Assembly (NCBI RefSeq): GCF_964340395.1
Contig: NC_135568.1
Coordinates: forward strand, 11,942,776 to 12,006,775
Direction: 5' to 3'
DNA length: 64,000 nt
Source: Glandiceps talaboti
Lineage: Eukaryota > Hemichordata > Enteropneusta > Spengelidae
Part shown: positions 54,212-63,939 of the stretch, piece by piece
How the letters are laid out: each line of letters starts with the position of its first letter
Position numbering within the stretch: position 1 is the stretch's first letter
Made by a program: the position numbers and the translations under genes
The notes under the pieces: generated by a model
Told to the model about the DNA's origin: nothing
Databases searched by the model: none
Seen by the model: only the letters and a program-made list of their open reading frames with translations

Positions 54212-54517
54212 CTGTCCCTGATGCACCAGGAAAACCCAAAGTTACTGAAGTGACAGCCACTACAATGACTATCAAATGGACAGAACCTGACTCAGATGGC
54301 GGAAGCAAGATAACTGGCTATGTTATTGAAAGAAAAGAATCATTTGGTGTCCGATGGGTAGTAATCAACAGAGATGAGAAAGTGATTGAGACTTCATACA
54401 TTGCAAGAGACCTCTCAGAGGGATCTGATTATCAATTTAGAGTGTCAGCAGAAAACAAAGCTGGTGTTGGTAAACCAAGTGAACCATCTGATACCAAGAC
54501 TGCTAAGCCACCATATG
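54212..54517 (+). CDS. Exon 73: FN3 domain 77, B type
   Basis: 306 bases, acceptor tctttcttcag, donor GTACGT. PGKPKVTEVTATTM; WTEPDSDGGSKITGYVIER; ESFGVRWVVINRDEKV with the B-type extra codon; ARDLSEGSDYQF; GKPSEPSD. More divergent than other B exons in the E strand (IETSYIARDL). The following intron (54518-55002, 485 bases) shows nothing recognisable. Confidence 0.95.
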
Positions 54518-55002
54518 GTACGTGTGTTATATAAGTTTACCAAAAATTCATGATAATTACTCCAATATATATGCTTCACAATACTTATGCTATGTGAAGT
54601 GTAGAAATGTGTGCACTGAACATATCTTGTGTCTGTTTTTGGGCAAGATATATATTTCAGTCAGTGGTCCATAGTCAGTCTATGGCATAAATATCAAACA
54701 ATTCACTTAATTCACTTCATTTTTCTATCTCTTCAAGTAGATATATCATGATATAGATGGTCAAGGTTGGGCCAATAGTTTGTCAGAAAGTCCAAAACTT
54801 GACACTTAATTCTTAGAAATATACCAATGCAATACCATCATGGTTTAGATTATTACCCCAATGACTACTTTAAATTTGTAACCCATATGATGCGTACAGC
54901 AAAACATTCATTCTTCCACAAATGTCAGGTGTGAAATCTACGACTGTCAAATAAAATTAACATTACACTAATGTATGTTGTGTTGTATTATTCTAATAAC
55001 AG

Positions 55003-55305
55003 GTGTGCCTGATGCACCTGGTAAGCCAGCAATCTCTGATGTTGAAGCAACCAAGATGACATTGAATTGGACTGAACCATTGGATGATGGTGGTGCACCA
55101 ATTACTGGATACATTATTGAGAAGAAAGAAAGAATGTCAACATTATGGACAAAGGCTAACAGATTTGATGTCACTGATAGAACATTTACTGTAACTGACC
55201 TCAAGCAGGGATCTGAATACCAATTCAGAGTTGCAGCTGAGAACAAAGCTGGTGTTGGCAAATACAGTGAACCATCAGATTCAAGAATTGCCAAACATCC
55301 ATTTG
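55003..55305 (+). CDS. Exon 74: FN3 domain 78, C type with Gly split codon
   Basis: 303 bases; split codon GGT, then VPDAPGKPAISDVEATKM. WTEPLDDGGAPITGYIIEK, RMSTLWTKANRFDV, TDLKQGSEYQF as in exons 53 and 59. It ends AKHPF with Phe. Acceptor tctaataacag, donor GTGAGT. The following intron (55306-55908, 603 bases) is largely a 39-base tandem repeat (listed). Confidence 0.95.
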
Positions 55306-55390
55306 GTGAGTATCTTGATAGGCATTTTTAGTACTATTTGATGTAGCTGAATAATGTATGATCACCAGTGACTTTGTTCCTTCCTTGACA

Positions 55391-55850
55391 GGATCTCGGT
55401 CAAGGAGTAACTAAGATACCGTCTGGACCAGATATGGTTAAGAAGGTGATTTGTTACAATCTTGAGTGGATATTGTACAGAAAATGGATTGTCACAGACT
55501 GATCTGTATCAAGTTTAAGATATAATATGAACAGATTATGGTTAAGAAGTTGACTAAGTTACTTTCTGTACATGATCTGGTTTAAGAAGTGACGTAGTTA
55601 CCATCTGGTTCAACAGGTGGCTTAGATACCTTTGTACATGATCTGGTGTAAGGGATGATTTCATTACAATCTGGGCAGGATCTGGTGCAAGGGATGACTT
55701 AGTTACCATCTGGGCAAGATCTGGTTCAGCAGATGTCTTAGTCACTAACTGGAAATGATATGGTTGTAGATGTGACTTAGTAGCAATCTTCACAGTGTTC
55801 AGTTTGTTTAAGAAGTGACTTTGTTGCCATTTGGACAGTGATTTGGATAG
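55391..55850 (+). repeat. 39-base tandem repeat, about 11 degenerate copies
   Basis: The clearest units start at about 55640, 55679, 55718 and 55757; the form is gatctggt-(n)-aag-(n)-gtgacttagttaccatctgg. Copies toward the edges are more decayed. The antisense open frame here is caused by the 39-base (13-codon) period. Confidence 0.85.
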
Positions 55851-55908
55851 GATTCGGATATAAGCAAGGTTTCCTTCTAACCATATTGTGTTATCATCTC
55901 TCCTATAG

Positions 55909-56211
55909 ATGTCCCTGGTCCACCTGGAACACCAAAGGTCTCTGACATACTGGAAACATCAATGAAACTGACCTGGACTCCACCTGAAGATGGTGGTGGC
56001 TCTCCTGTTACTGGATACAACATTGAAATGAAAGAACAGTTTAGTTTCAGATGGTCCAGAATCAACAGAGACAGTGTAACCAATCTTACATTTAATGTTG
56101 AAGGTCTAAAAGAAGGCAATGACTATGAATTCAGAGTCTGTGCAGAAAATAAGGCTGGTGTTGGTAAACCAAGTGACTCCACTGGTCCAAAGAAAGCTAA
56201 ACCACCATATG
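55909..56211 (+). CDS. Exon 75: FN3 domain 79, A type
   Basis: 303 bases, acceptor ctcctatag, donor GTAAGT. VPGPPGTPKVSDILETSM; WTPPEDGGGSPVTGY has Gly for Asp in the DDGG box, a change unique to this exon. NIEMKEQFSFRW and RINRDSVTNLT match exon 60. GKPSDSTGPKKAKPPY. The following intron is 170 bases. Confidence 0.95.
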
Positions 56212-56381
56212 GTAAGTTGGTCATTTCAATTAATATTAAAAGACACATTTTGCCCACTTACTAAAAAATGTTCTGTTCTTTCACTTAGTTCTTTGACTCT
56301 ATTGACAACTTGATTGCAAAATGATATGTGATGGCCAGAAGTCTAACCTATTTATAACAAATACATTTCTTCATCATGCAG

Positions 56382-56687
56382 ATGTGCCAGACAAGCCTGG
56401 TAGACCCAAAGTAACTGATGTGACAGCCAAATCTATGACCATCAAGTGGGCAGTACCTGATTCTGATGGTGGTAGCAGAATTACTAACTATGTGATTGAA
56501 AGGAAGGAAGAGTTCAGTTCAAGATGGAGCAAGGTGTACAGTGATGACAAAGTCATTGATACTGAACACACTGTAACTGGATTAACTGAAGGTACGGACT
56601 ATCAGTTCAGAGTGGCTGCAGAGAACAAAGCTGGTGTTGGTAAATACAGTGAACCATCAGAACCAAGAACTGCCAAACCACCATATG
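56382..56687 (+). CDS. Exon 76: FN3 domain 80, B type
   Basis: 306 bases, acceptor catcatgcag, donor GTAAGT. It opens VPDKPGRPKVTDVTAKSM; WAVPDSDGGSRITNY; KVYSDDKV. A near-copy of exon 61. The following intron (145 bases) resembles intron 79 along its length (gtaagtgatca start, acatatctga, tgttaatttaca, tttctctct, gaacag end), which matters for the exon 77-82 duplication. Confidence 0.95.
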
Positions 56688-56832
56688 GTAAGTGATCACT
56701 TTAAAACTTAAATTGTGATCAAACCAGTTCATTTTAAAATAAATTCATTGAATACCAACATATCTGAAAACCCTAGTACCCTTAGTCTCATTATGGTAGA
56801 ATGTTAATTTACATATTTCTCTCTGTGAACAG

Positions 56833-57135
56833 ATGTACCAGGACCACCTGGAAAACCAAGTATTTCAGATGTGACAGCCAATAGCATGAACCTCAGCTGG
56901 TTATCACCAGAAGATGATGGTGGTTCTCCAGTTACTGGTTACTATGTAGAGAAGAAAGAACAATTTGCCACAATGTGGACAAAAGCAAACAAGTCTGCAG
57001 TTTCTGACACCAAATTCAAAGTAACAGAATTGAGAGAGGGAACTGAATACCAATTCCGTATACTGGCAGAAAACAAAGCTGGAGTTGGCAAACCCAGTGA
57101 ACCAAGTGATGTCAGGAAAGCTAAACCACCATATG
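56833..57135 (+). CDS. Exon 77: FN3 domain 81, C-prime type
   Basis: 303 bases, acceptor ctgtgaacag, donor GTGAGT. VPGPPGKPSISDVTANSM; WLSPEDDGGSPVTGYYVEK; KEQFATMWTKANKSAV; RILAENKAG. Near-copy of exon 80. The following intron (57136-57342) is 207 bases, a multiple of three, with no in-frame stop, so retention would insert 69 residues; its copy, intron 80, is interrupted. Confidence 0.95.
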
Positions 57136-57342
57136 GTGAGTTCATGTTACTACACAATGTGTCTAGAGTGCAACACAACCACAATGGAATGCATTGTATA
57201 TGTGATGACAACAAATATATTTTCATACCGGTCTGGACAGGATGGGAAACCAGACAATTTTTAATCAAAGATGATAAATCTAATTATACTCTTTGTCTTT
57301 GCAATGTTATTGACAAATTTTCACTCAATTGTTACTTAACAG

Positions 57343-57645
57343 ATGTACCAGGTGCACCTGGAAAACCAGATCTTTCTAAGATTGATGCCACTTACATGAC
57401 TCTCACCTGGACAGCACCAAGATCAGATGGTGGAAGTCCAATCACTGGCTATGTGATTGAGAAGTTTGATGTTGGTAGAGGAAGATGGAGTAGAGCAATG
57501 AGAGAATCTATTAAGGATACTACAACAACTGTGACAGATCTGATGGAAGGTACAGAGTATCAGTTCAGAGTAGCTGCTGAGAACAAAGCAGGTACAGGTC
57601 CATTTGGTGAACCAAGTGACACACGGCGTGCTAAACCTCCATATG
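57343..57645 (+). CDS. Exon 78: FN3 domain 82
   Basis: 303 bases, acceptor ttacttaacag, donor GTAAGT. VPGAPGKPDLSKIDATYM; KFDVGRGRWSRAMRES; SDTRRAKPPY. Relative of exons 63 and 81, but it differs from both at positions where they agree (KFDITRGRW, SDKHRAKPPY), so it is the odd one of the three. The following intron is 182 bases. Confidence 0.95.
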
Positions 57646-57827
57646 GTAAGTTGTCAATAAATCTGTGATATGGAATCTATTTTGCTTTTCCTCATAATGT
57701 AATGGTGTTCGTCTATGTTCAGATACTAGTAGTACATGATACTTTGTCTCAAGCAATAAACAGTTCAATGTTCTCTGCCCCAAAGGCAAAAGTGAGTAAT
57801 TGTTACATACTTTTTCCATTCTAATAG

Positions 57828-58130
57828 ATGTTCCTGGCCCACCAGGAAAACCAAAGATCTCTAATGTGACAGCCACTACCATGACCCTAACATGGAATGA
57901 ACCTGACACAGATGGTGGAGCTAAAATCACCAACTATGTTGTGGAGAAAAAGGAGAAATTCAGTAGCCGATGGATCCGAGTGACCAAAGAGCACATACCA
58001 GACACTACATACAAAGTAACTGACCTTACTGAGGGAACTGAATATGAATTCAGAGTTGCAGCACAGAACAAGGCTGGTGTTGGTAAACCAAGTGAACCAT
58101 CTGAATCAAGAATTGCCAAACCACCATATG
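57828..58130 (+). CDS. Exon 79: FN3 domain 83
   Basis: 303 bases, acceptor ttctaatag, donor GTAAGT. WNEPDTDGGAKITNYVVEK; WIRVTKEHI; RVAAQNKAGVGKPSEPSESRIAKPPY. Exons 64 and 82 agree against it at several sites (WREP, TKENI, AAEN). Its downstream intron (154 bases) begins like intron 76, suggesting a recombination joint at this exon's 3' end. Confidence 0.95.
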
Positions 58131-58284
58131 GTAAGTGATCATTGTAAAACTCAAATTTGTGCTCAAGCACAGTTCATTTAAAGTAAAATCATGAGATCCA
58201 TTGATATTTCAACATATCTGAACATTAGTATACACAGTCATTATTTTCAAATGTTAATTTACATGTTTCTCTCTCGCTGAACAG

Positions 58285-58587
58285 ATGTACCAGGACCACC
58301 TGGAAAACCAAGTATTTCAGATGTGACAGCCAATAGCATGAACCTCAGCTGGTTATCACCAGAAGATGATGGTGGTTCTCCAGTTACTGGTTACTATGTA
58401 GAGAAGAAAGAACAATTTGGCACAATGTGGACAAAAGTCAACAAGTCTTCAGTTTCTGACACCAGATTTAGAGTAACAGAATTGAGAGAGGGCTCTGAAT
58501 ACCAATTCCGTGTACTGGCTGAAAACAAAGCTGGAGTTGGCAAACCCAGTGAACCAAGTGATGTCAGGAAAGCTAAACCACCATATG
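58285..58587 (+). CDS. Exon 80: FN3 domain 84, C-prime type
   Basis: 303 bases, acceptor cgctgaacag, donor GTGAGT. The first 46 or so residues equal exon 77; after that GTMWTKVNKSSVSDTRF and RVLAENKAG, the latter as in exon 62. SDVRKAKPPY. The following intron (217 bases) is homologous to intron 77 but with indels. Confidence 0.95.
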
Positions 58588-58804
58588 GTGAGTTCATGTT
58601 AATACACAATTTGTCTAGAGTGTGAAACACAGCCACAATGGAATGTTTTTTTATATGTGATAACAACAAATATATTTTCATACCAGTCTGGACAGGATGG
58701 AAAACCAGACAATTTTTAATCAAAGATGTGCCTTGACAAATCTAATTATACTCCTTGCCTTTGCAATGTTATGAACAAATTTTCACTCAATTCTTACTTA
58801 ACAG

Positions 58805-59107
58805 ATGTACCAGGTGCACCTGGAAAACCAGATGTTTCCAAGATCGATGCCACTCACATGACTCTCACCTGGACAGCACCAAGATCAGATGGTGGAAGTC
58901 CTATCACTGGCTATGTGATTGAGAAGTTTGATATCACTAGAGGAAGATGGAGTAGAGCAATTAGAGAATCTATTAAGGATACAACAACAACTGTGACAGA
59001 TCTGACGGAAGGTACAGAGTATCAGTTCAGAGTAGCTGCCGAGAACAAAGCTGGTACAGGTCCATTTGGTGAACCAAGTGACAAACACCGTGCTAAACCT
59101 CCATATG
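58805..59107 (+). CDS. Exon 81: FN3 domain 85
   Basis: 303 bases, acceptor tacttaacag, donor GTAAGT. DVSKIDATHM; KFDITRGRWSRAIRES; SDKHRAKPPY. It differs from exon 63 at two residues (Tyr/His at 18, Thr/Lys after ESI). The following intron is 183 bases. Confidence 0.95.
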
Positions 59108-59290
59108 GTAAGTTGTTGATGAATCTGTGATGTGGAATTCATTTTTCCCTATAATGAAATAGTGTTGGTGTGCATGTATGTTCAGATACTAATAATACAT
59201 GATACTTTGTCTCAAGCTGGAAACAGTTCAATGTTTTCTTCCTCAAAGGCAAAATTAGTTAATCATCATGTACTTTGTTCATCGCAATAG

Positions 59291-59593
59291 ATGTTCCTGG
59301 CCCACCAGGAAAACCAAAGATCTCTGATGTGACAGCCACAACCATGACCCTAACATGGCGTGAACCTGACACAGATGGTGGAGCCAAAATCACCAACTAT
59401 GTTGTGGAGAGAAAGGAGAAATTCAGTAGCCGATGGATCCGAGTGACCAAAGAGAACATACCAGATACCACATACAAAGTGATTAACCTGACTGAGGGAA
59501 CGGAATATGAATTCAGAGTTGCAGCAGAGAACAAGGCTGGTGTTGGTAAACCAAGTGAACCATCAGAATTAAGAATTGCCAAACCACCATATG
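59291..59593 (+). CDS. Exon 82: FN3 domain 86
   Basis: 303 bases, acceptor atcgcaatag, donor GTAAGT. WREPDTDGGAKITNYVVER; TKENIPDTTYKVINLTEG; SELRIAKPPY. Nearly exon 64. The following intron is 233 bases and does not resemble intron 79. Confidence 0.95.
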
Positions 59594-59826
59594 GTAAGTG
59601 TATAGTATGTATGCTTTAGTGATTGTTTGAAGAAAGTCTATCAAACCTATGTCTTAATCACTACATGTTGTTCAGCAGGAAATGATACTGCCCACCAGCA
59701 GTATCAAGAACAAAAGACAATTACAGTATGTTATTGTTACTGGACCCTAGTTACATTGTAACATGTATCATGACCAAATACCAAAGTCAGTTTGATTTAC
59801 TGAATACACTGTCTCCTTCTGTACAG

Positions 59827-60129
59827 ACAAACCTGATGCCCCAGGCAGACCTTTGATCAGTGACATCACAGAGAAATCTATGAAGTTGACATGGACACCT
59901 CCAGAAGATGATGGTGGTAGCCCTATCTTCAACTATGTCATTGAAAAGAAGGAAAGATACAGTACTAGATGGACAAGAGTTAATACTTACACTATTTCTG
60001 AGACAACTCACGCTGTGACTGGTCTTGAAAAGGGAAATGAATACACCTTCAGAGTTTGTGCAGAAAATAAAGCTGGTATTGGTAAACCAAGTGAACCATC
60101 AGACACAAAGGTTTCCAAGCCTCCATATG
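59827..60129 (+). CDS. Exon 83: FN3 domain 87
   Basis: 303 bases, split Asp as GAC, acceptor cttctgtacag, donor GTAAGA. It opens KPDAPGRPLISDITEKSM, with Lys for the usual Val at residue 2. SPIFNYVIEKKERYSTRW; it ends VSKPPY instead of VAKPPY. Counterpart of exon 65, with about nine residue differences, more than in the exons that follow. The following intron is 154 bases. Confidence 0.95.
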
Positions 60130-60283
60130 GTAAGAAAATTCTCCTGTATAGTTTTGAAACTGACTACAAATTGCATTTGAGTAGTCTGTATTGCCTTCTT
60201 AAGAGTGGAAAAGGGTGGCTGTTTTTTAATTTTGATCTCTGTATTGTCATGGGTTACATTTGCTGGTAAATTCTCTTTTACAG

Positions 60284-60874
60284 ATGTACCTGATGCACCA
60301 GGAACTCCAGATATCATTGAAGTTCAACCAACATCAATCAAACTCAAGTGGACACCTCCCAAAGATGATGGTGGATCACCTGTTACTGGATATACCATTG
60401 AAAGAAAAGAGAAATTCAGTGCAAGATGGGTGAAGGACAACACACTCTCTGTAACAGACACTAGCTACAGTGCTACTGGTTTGACTGAAGGTACTGACTA
60501 TGAATTCCGTGTGCTAGCAGAAAACAAAGCTGGTGTTGGTAAACCAAGCTTCCCAGCTACATTGAAGATCTCTGTGCCTGATGCCCCTGGGAAACCTACT
60601 GTCATTGAAGTTTCCGACACAACAGCCAATCTCAAGTGGACACCACCAGATTCCGATGGTGGAGCAAGAGTTACTGGCTACATAGTTGAGAAACGTGACA
60701 CAAGCAAAGACCGATGGGTTAGAGTGAATAGAGTTCCAGTGAAAGAACCATTCATCGTTGCTTCTGATCTGATCAAGGGTACAGAATATGAATTCCGAGT
60801 GTCAGCAGAAAACAAGGCTGGTATGAGTGAACCAAGCAAACCATCAACACCAGTGGTTGCTAAACCACCATATG
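60284..60874 (+). CDS. Exon 84: double exon, FN3 domains 88 and 89
   Basis: 591 bases, 197 codons, acceptor ctcttttacag, donor GTAAGT. Same structure as exon 66 with a single residue change (DTSYSAT against DTSYNAT). From here to the window end the two copies are nearly identical in exons and clearly alignable in introns. The following intron is 167 bases, the same length as intron 66. Confidence 0.95.
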
Positions 60875-61041
60875 GTAAGTAAAACAACAGCAAAGTCCTC
60901 AGTAAAATTGCCCATGATAAAAACAAGGATACGGTAAGAAATTAGTTTTAAATGATCACATTTTGCACCACTTTCTTATCTGTTGCACATTTCAACTCAT
61001 CTCTTTGCATTCTCCTTTTCCACCATCTTCCTCAATCCCAG

Positions 61042-61338
61042 ATGTTCCTGGTGCACCTAGCAAACCTCAACCATCTGATATCACCAAATCCTCCATGACG
61101 TTGTCATGGAGACCACCTGCATCTGACGGTGGTAGCGCTATCACTTCATATAGAGTTGAAATGAAAGAACAGTACAGTAGGAAATGGACCTTTACTGCAA
61201 AGGTTGTCCAACCAACTTGCACTGTGTCAGAGTTAAAGGAAAGTTCAGTGTATGAGTTTAGAGTATCTGCTGAGAACAAGGCTGGTCTTGGTCCTGCAAG
61301 TCAGCCTTCTGATCCTACAAAGGCTAAAGATCCCTATG
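61042..61338 (+). CDS. Exon 85: FN3 domain 90
   Basis: 297 bases, acceptor ctcaatcccag, donor GTAAGC. It opens VPGAPSKPQPSDITKSSM and equals exon 67 apart from Gly for Asp at residue 4. The following intron (61339-61912, 574 bases) aligns with intron 67 but is about 170 bases shorter; AT-rich with short repeats of gaggtttc near 61750-61825 and no other feature. Confidence 0.95.
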
Positions 61339-61912
61339 GTAAGCACTTGGGTTCTTCATGGTTTTCATAACTATGTTGTTTTCTGATTAACTCACTCTGG
61401 ATCTGTCGTGGTGTCCATTACTTGGTTTTTCTTTGATGGTTTTTACATTTGAATTAACTAACTTACCAATTGGCTGTGTGAAAATCAATTCCAGTTTTGG
61501 TTGTTGTGAAATGTTTGAAGTCTTTATGGAGTTTTGAAGAGTATTGACATTTCTGAATACTTGTGAAATGAGTAGCTTTGTTTTCTGGTGTTTTCTGGTG
61601 TTTGGTCTCAATAATTTGAGATGGAGTGAACAGTACACTAACCACTTTATTAATAAAGATTGACAGATTGGTGTTGTGTATAACACTTTTAGCTTGATGG
61701 TGAATTTTTATTAATAGGAGTATTAAACAAGAATTTCAATAACCTTACCAGAGGTTTCGGATTACTGTTTCTGTACTAACTACTTATAGTTCTCTTGTGA
61801 ACTTTACTAATAACGTTTCTAGAGGTTTCGAAGTAAGGTTTCTTACTAATAACTTCTAATCTCTTCCATAACATCTTCTTATAAATCTATGCCCCAATCA
61901 TCCTATCCATAG

Positions 61913-62212
61913 ATGTACCAGGAGCTCCAGGAGTTCCTGAAGTAGTTGAAGTCACTCATAACTCAGTCACTTTGAAACTGGTAGCTTCTACTTCTGATGG
62001 TGGATCACCAATCACTGGTTATACTGTGTATTGTAAGGATAAGTTCAGTACTCTATGGGTGCAGTGTGCACAGGAAGTCACAGATAAGACATGTACAGTG
62101 ACTGATCTCAGAGAAAACTCAGTCTATCAGTTCAGAGTTTCTGCTGAAAATAAAGCTGGTCTTAGTGCACCAAGTGAATCTACACCCCCTGTCACTTTGA
62201 AACCACCCTATG
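61913..62212 (+). CDS. Exon 86: FN3 domain 91 without the core Trp
   Basis: 300 bases, encoding the same residues as exon 68, including KLVASTSDGG in place of the W-P-P motif. The few base differences seen (for example caatcac against caattac) are silent. The retained frame in both copies argues that the variant domain is functional. The following intron (62213-62962, 750 bases) aligns closely with intron 68. Confidence 0.94.
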
Positions 62213-62962
62213 GTAAGCACTTGATAAATTGTCATCAATTGCTTAATTTGTACCTGTTGTATGAATGTAAATGGCTTGAGTTTAATGCATTAATTTGTAT
62301 TCTTGTTGGATACTTTGTTATCTACCAGCATGATTGTTATAATATAATGATACTTGGCATTGTAGATCTGTATTTTTTTGGTAACGGTCTTTGGTTAACT
62401 TTATATTGCAAGAACTATTGAAAGCATTGGCAAGATGAATAATGCATTGACCTAGGCAAAGGCAGCATTATTCCACACTGTAATTTTATGTTCCATGTTA
62501 ATCACAATACAAGTTGTTGTTTTTTTCTCATATTTTAATGTACATGTATGTCTCTGTATGTCTGTGTTTGTTTAACCATGTTATCTTACTGCATCTGCAC
62601 CATTTCATATAATGCATTTACAATCATGTACTCTGTGTTGTTCAACTACTACTGTTTAAGCTCTGTGATAATGTTAAACTCCATCATTCAGTGCTTGCTT
62701 CCATTGAAGCAAGTTCATCTTGAATGAATGGCATGAGATTTATAAGACAAATGGTAAGCATGGCATGACATGAAGAAGCTGCTGTAAACAAATGACAATG
62801 TTTGGGGTATGTACAATAACTATAACAGCTATGCATAATCCATAGAAGGTAAGAATTGTTGCTTACACCCCACCACTTGACATATTCCTTATCAGCCTCT
62901 TTCTACTATCTTCCCTTCCATCATCTTTCTCTGCACTGCACAACTTTGGTTACACCATGTAG

Positions 62963-63259
62963 AAGTCCCAGGCACACCAGGAAAACCATCTGTCTCTGAT
63001 ATCACTGCTAGCACCATGACTCTCAAATGGACACCTCCAGATAGCGATGGTGGTAGTCCAATCACAAAGTATATTGTTACAATGAAAGCACAGTATAGTA
63101 CAATATGGGAACAGGTGCTATCAGTGACAAAGACAGTTTGTACAGTAGAGAGACTTAAAGAAGGTAATCAGTATGAATTCAGAATACAAGCAGAAAATAA
63201 GGCAGGCATTGGTAATCCAAGTGAATCTTCAGGAGTTAAACTTGCAAAACCACCATATG
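62963..63259 (+). CDS. Exon 87: FN3 domain 92, Glu split codon
   Basis: 297 bases; acceptor catgtag followed by AA gives a Glu split codon as in exon 69. The only residue change is VTKTVC against VTETVC. Donor GTAAGT. The following intron (63260-63636, 377 bases) is recognisably related to intron 69 but more diverged than introns 66-68. Confidence 0.94.
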
Positions 63260-63636
63260 GTAAGTATTACATGATATGATAAACTTGAAAAGTTATTGAG
63301 TAGTGATTGAATAGTGATGAAGGCTTTTATGATTGTCATGTGCACTATGTTGTTAGTCGAGAAAACATGGCACCTTTAAGTTGGCAAAGATTTCTCCTAA
63401 GAATATTCATATTGCAATATGTTCCTTGATGCAGCCCACTTTGGTGCATTGCTCAGACATAGCAACATTTGTTTGCTAGATGATAGCGAGTGCTAAGCAT
63501 ACAAATTGTTATCTGTATGAGATAGAAGAAAAATACAGATCAGTTTAACAGTCAGGGCTCCACAAGTTACTAAACACATTAATGTGTAGTTGGAGATGGA
63601 TTTAATAGACATAGTCATGTTTCTTGTTTCATGTAG

Positions 63637-63939
63637 ATGTGCCAAAAGCTCCTGGCACCCCTGAAGTGACTGATGTTAATGCTACACACATGACAATCAC
63701 ATGGAGACCACCAAGAGATGATGGTGGAAGCCCAATCACTGGATATATCATTGAAAGAAAAGACACTTCAAGTACTAGGTGGATGAAAGTGAGCAGGGAA
63801 TCAATCCCTGAGACACACTACACTGTCAGAGATCTTATTGAAAGCAGTGTGTATGAATTCAGAGTGGCTGCTGAGAACAAAGCTGGTCTTGGACCATTTA
63901 GTGAACCATCACAACCACAGAAAGCCAAGCCACCATATG
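63637..63939 (+). CDS. Exon 88: FN3 domain 93 (last in window)
   Basis: 303 bases, acceptor gtttcatgtag, donor GTAAGT. The encoded protein appears identical to exon 70; base changes at the start (gtgccaaaa against gtacccaaa) are silent. The gene continues: the remaining 61 bases (63940-64000) are intron and match intron 70. Confidence 0.95.

Larger units (their letters stand above)
56688..59593 (+). repeat. Tandem duplication of a three-exon unit (exons 77-79 and 80-82)
   Basis: Unit one runs from intron 76 to the end of exon 79 (56688-58130), unit two from intron 79 to the end of exon 82 (58131-59593). Exon starts are offset by 1,452, 1,462 and 1,463 bases. Introns 77/80 and 78/81 are similar too. 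The upstream segmental copy has only one such unit (exons 62-64). Confidence 0.9.

Noticed and set aside
55554-55793. Antisense 79-residue frame with repeated S-x-x-P-D-x-x-Q words
   Set aside because: Produced by the 39-base repeat (13 codons) in intron 74.
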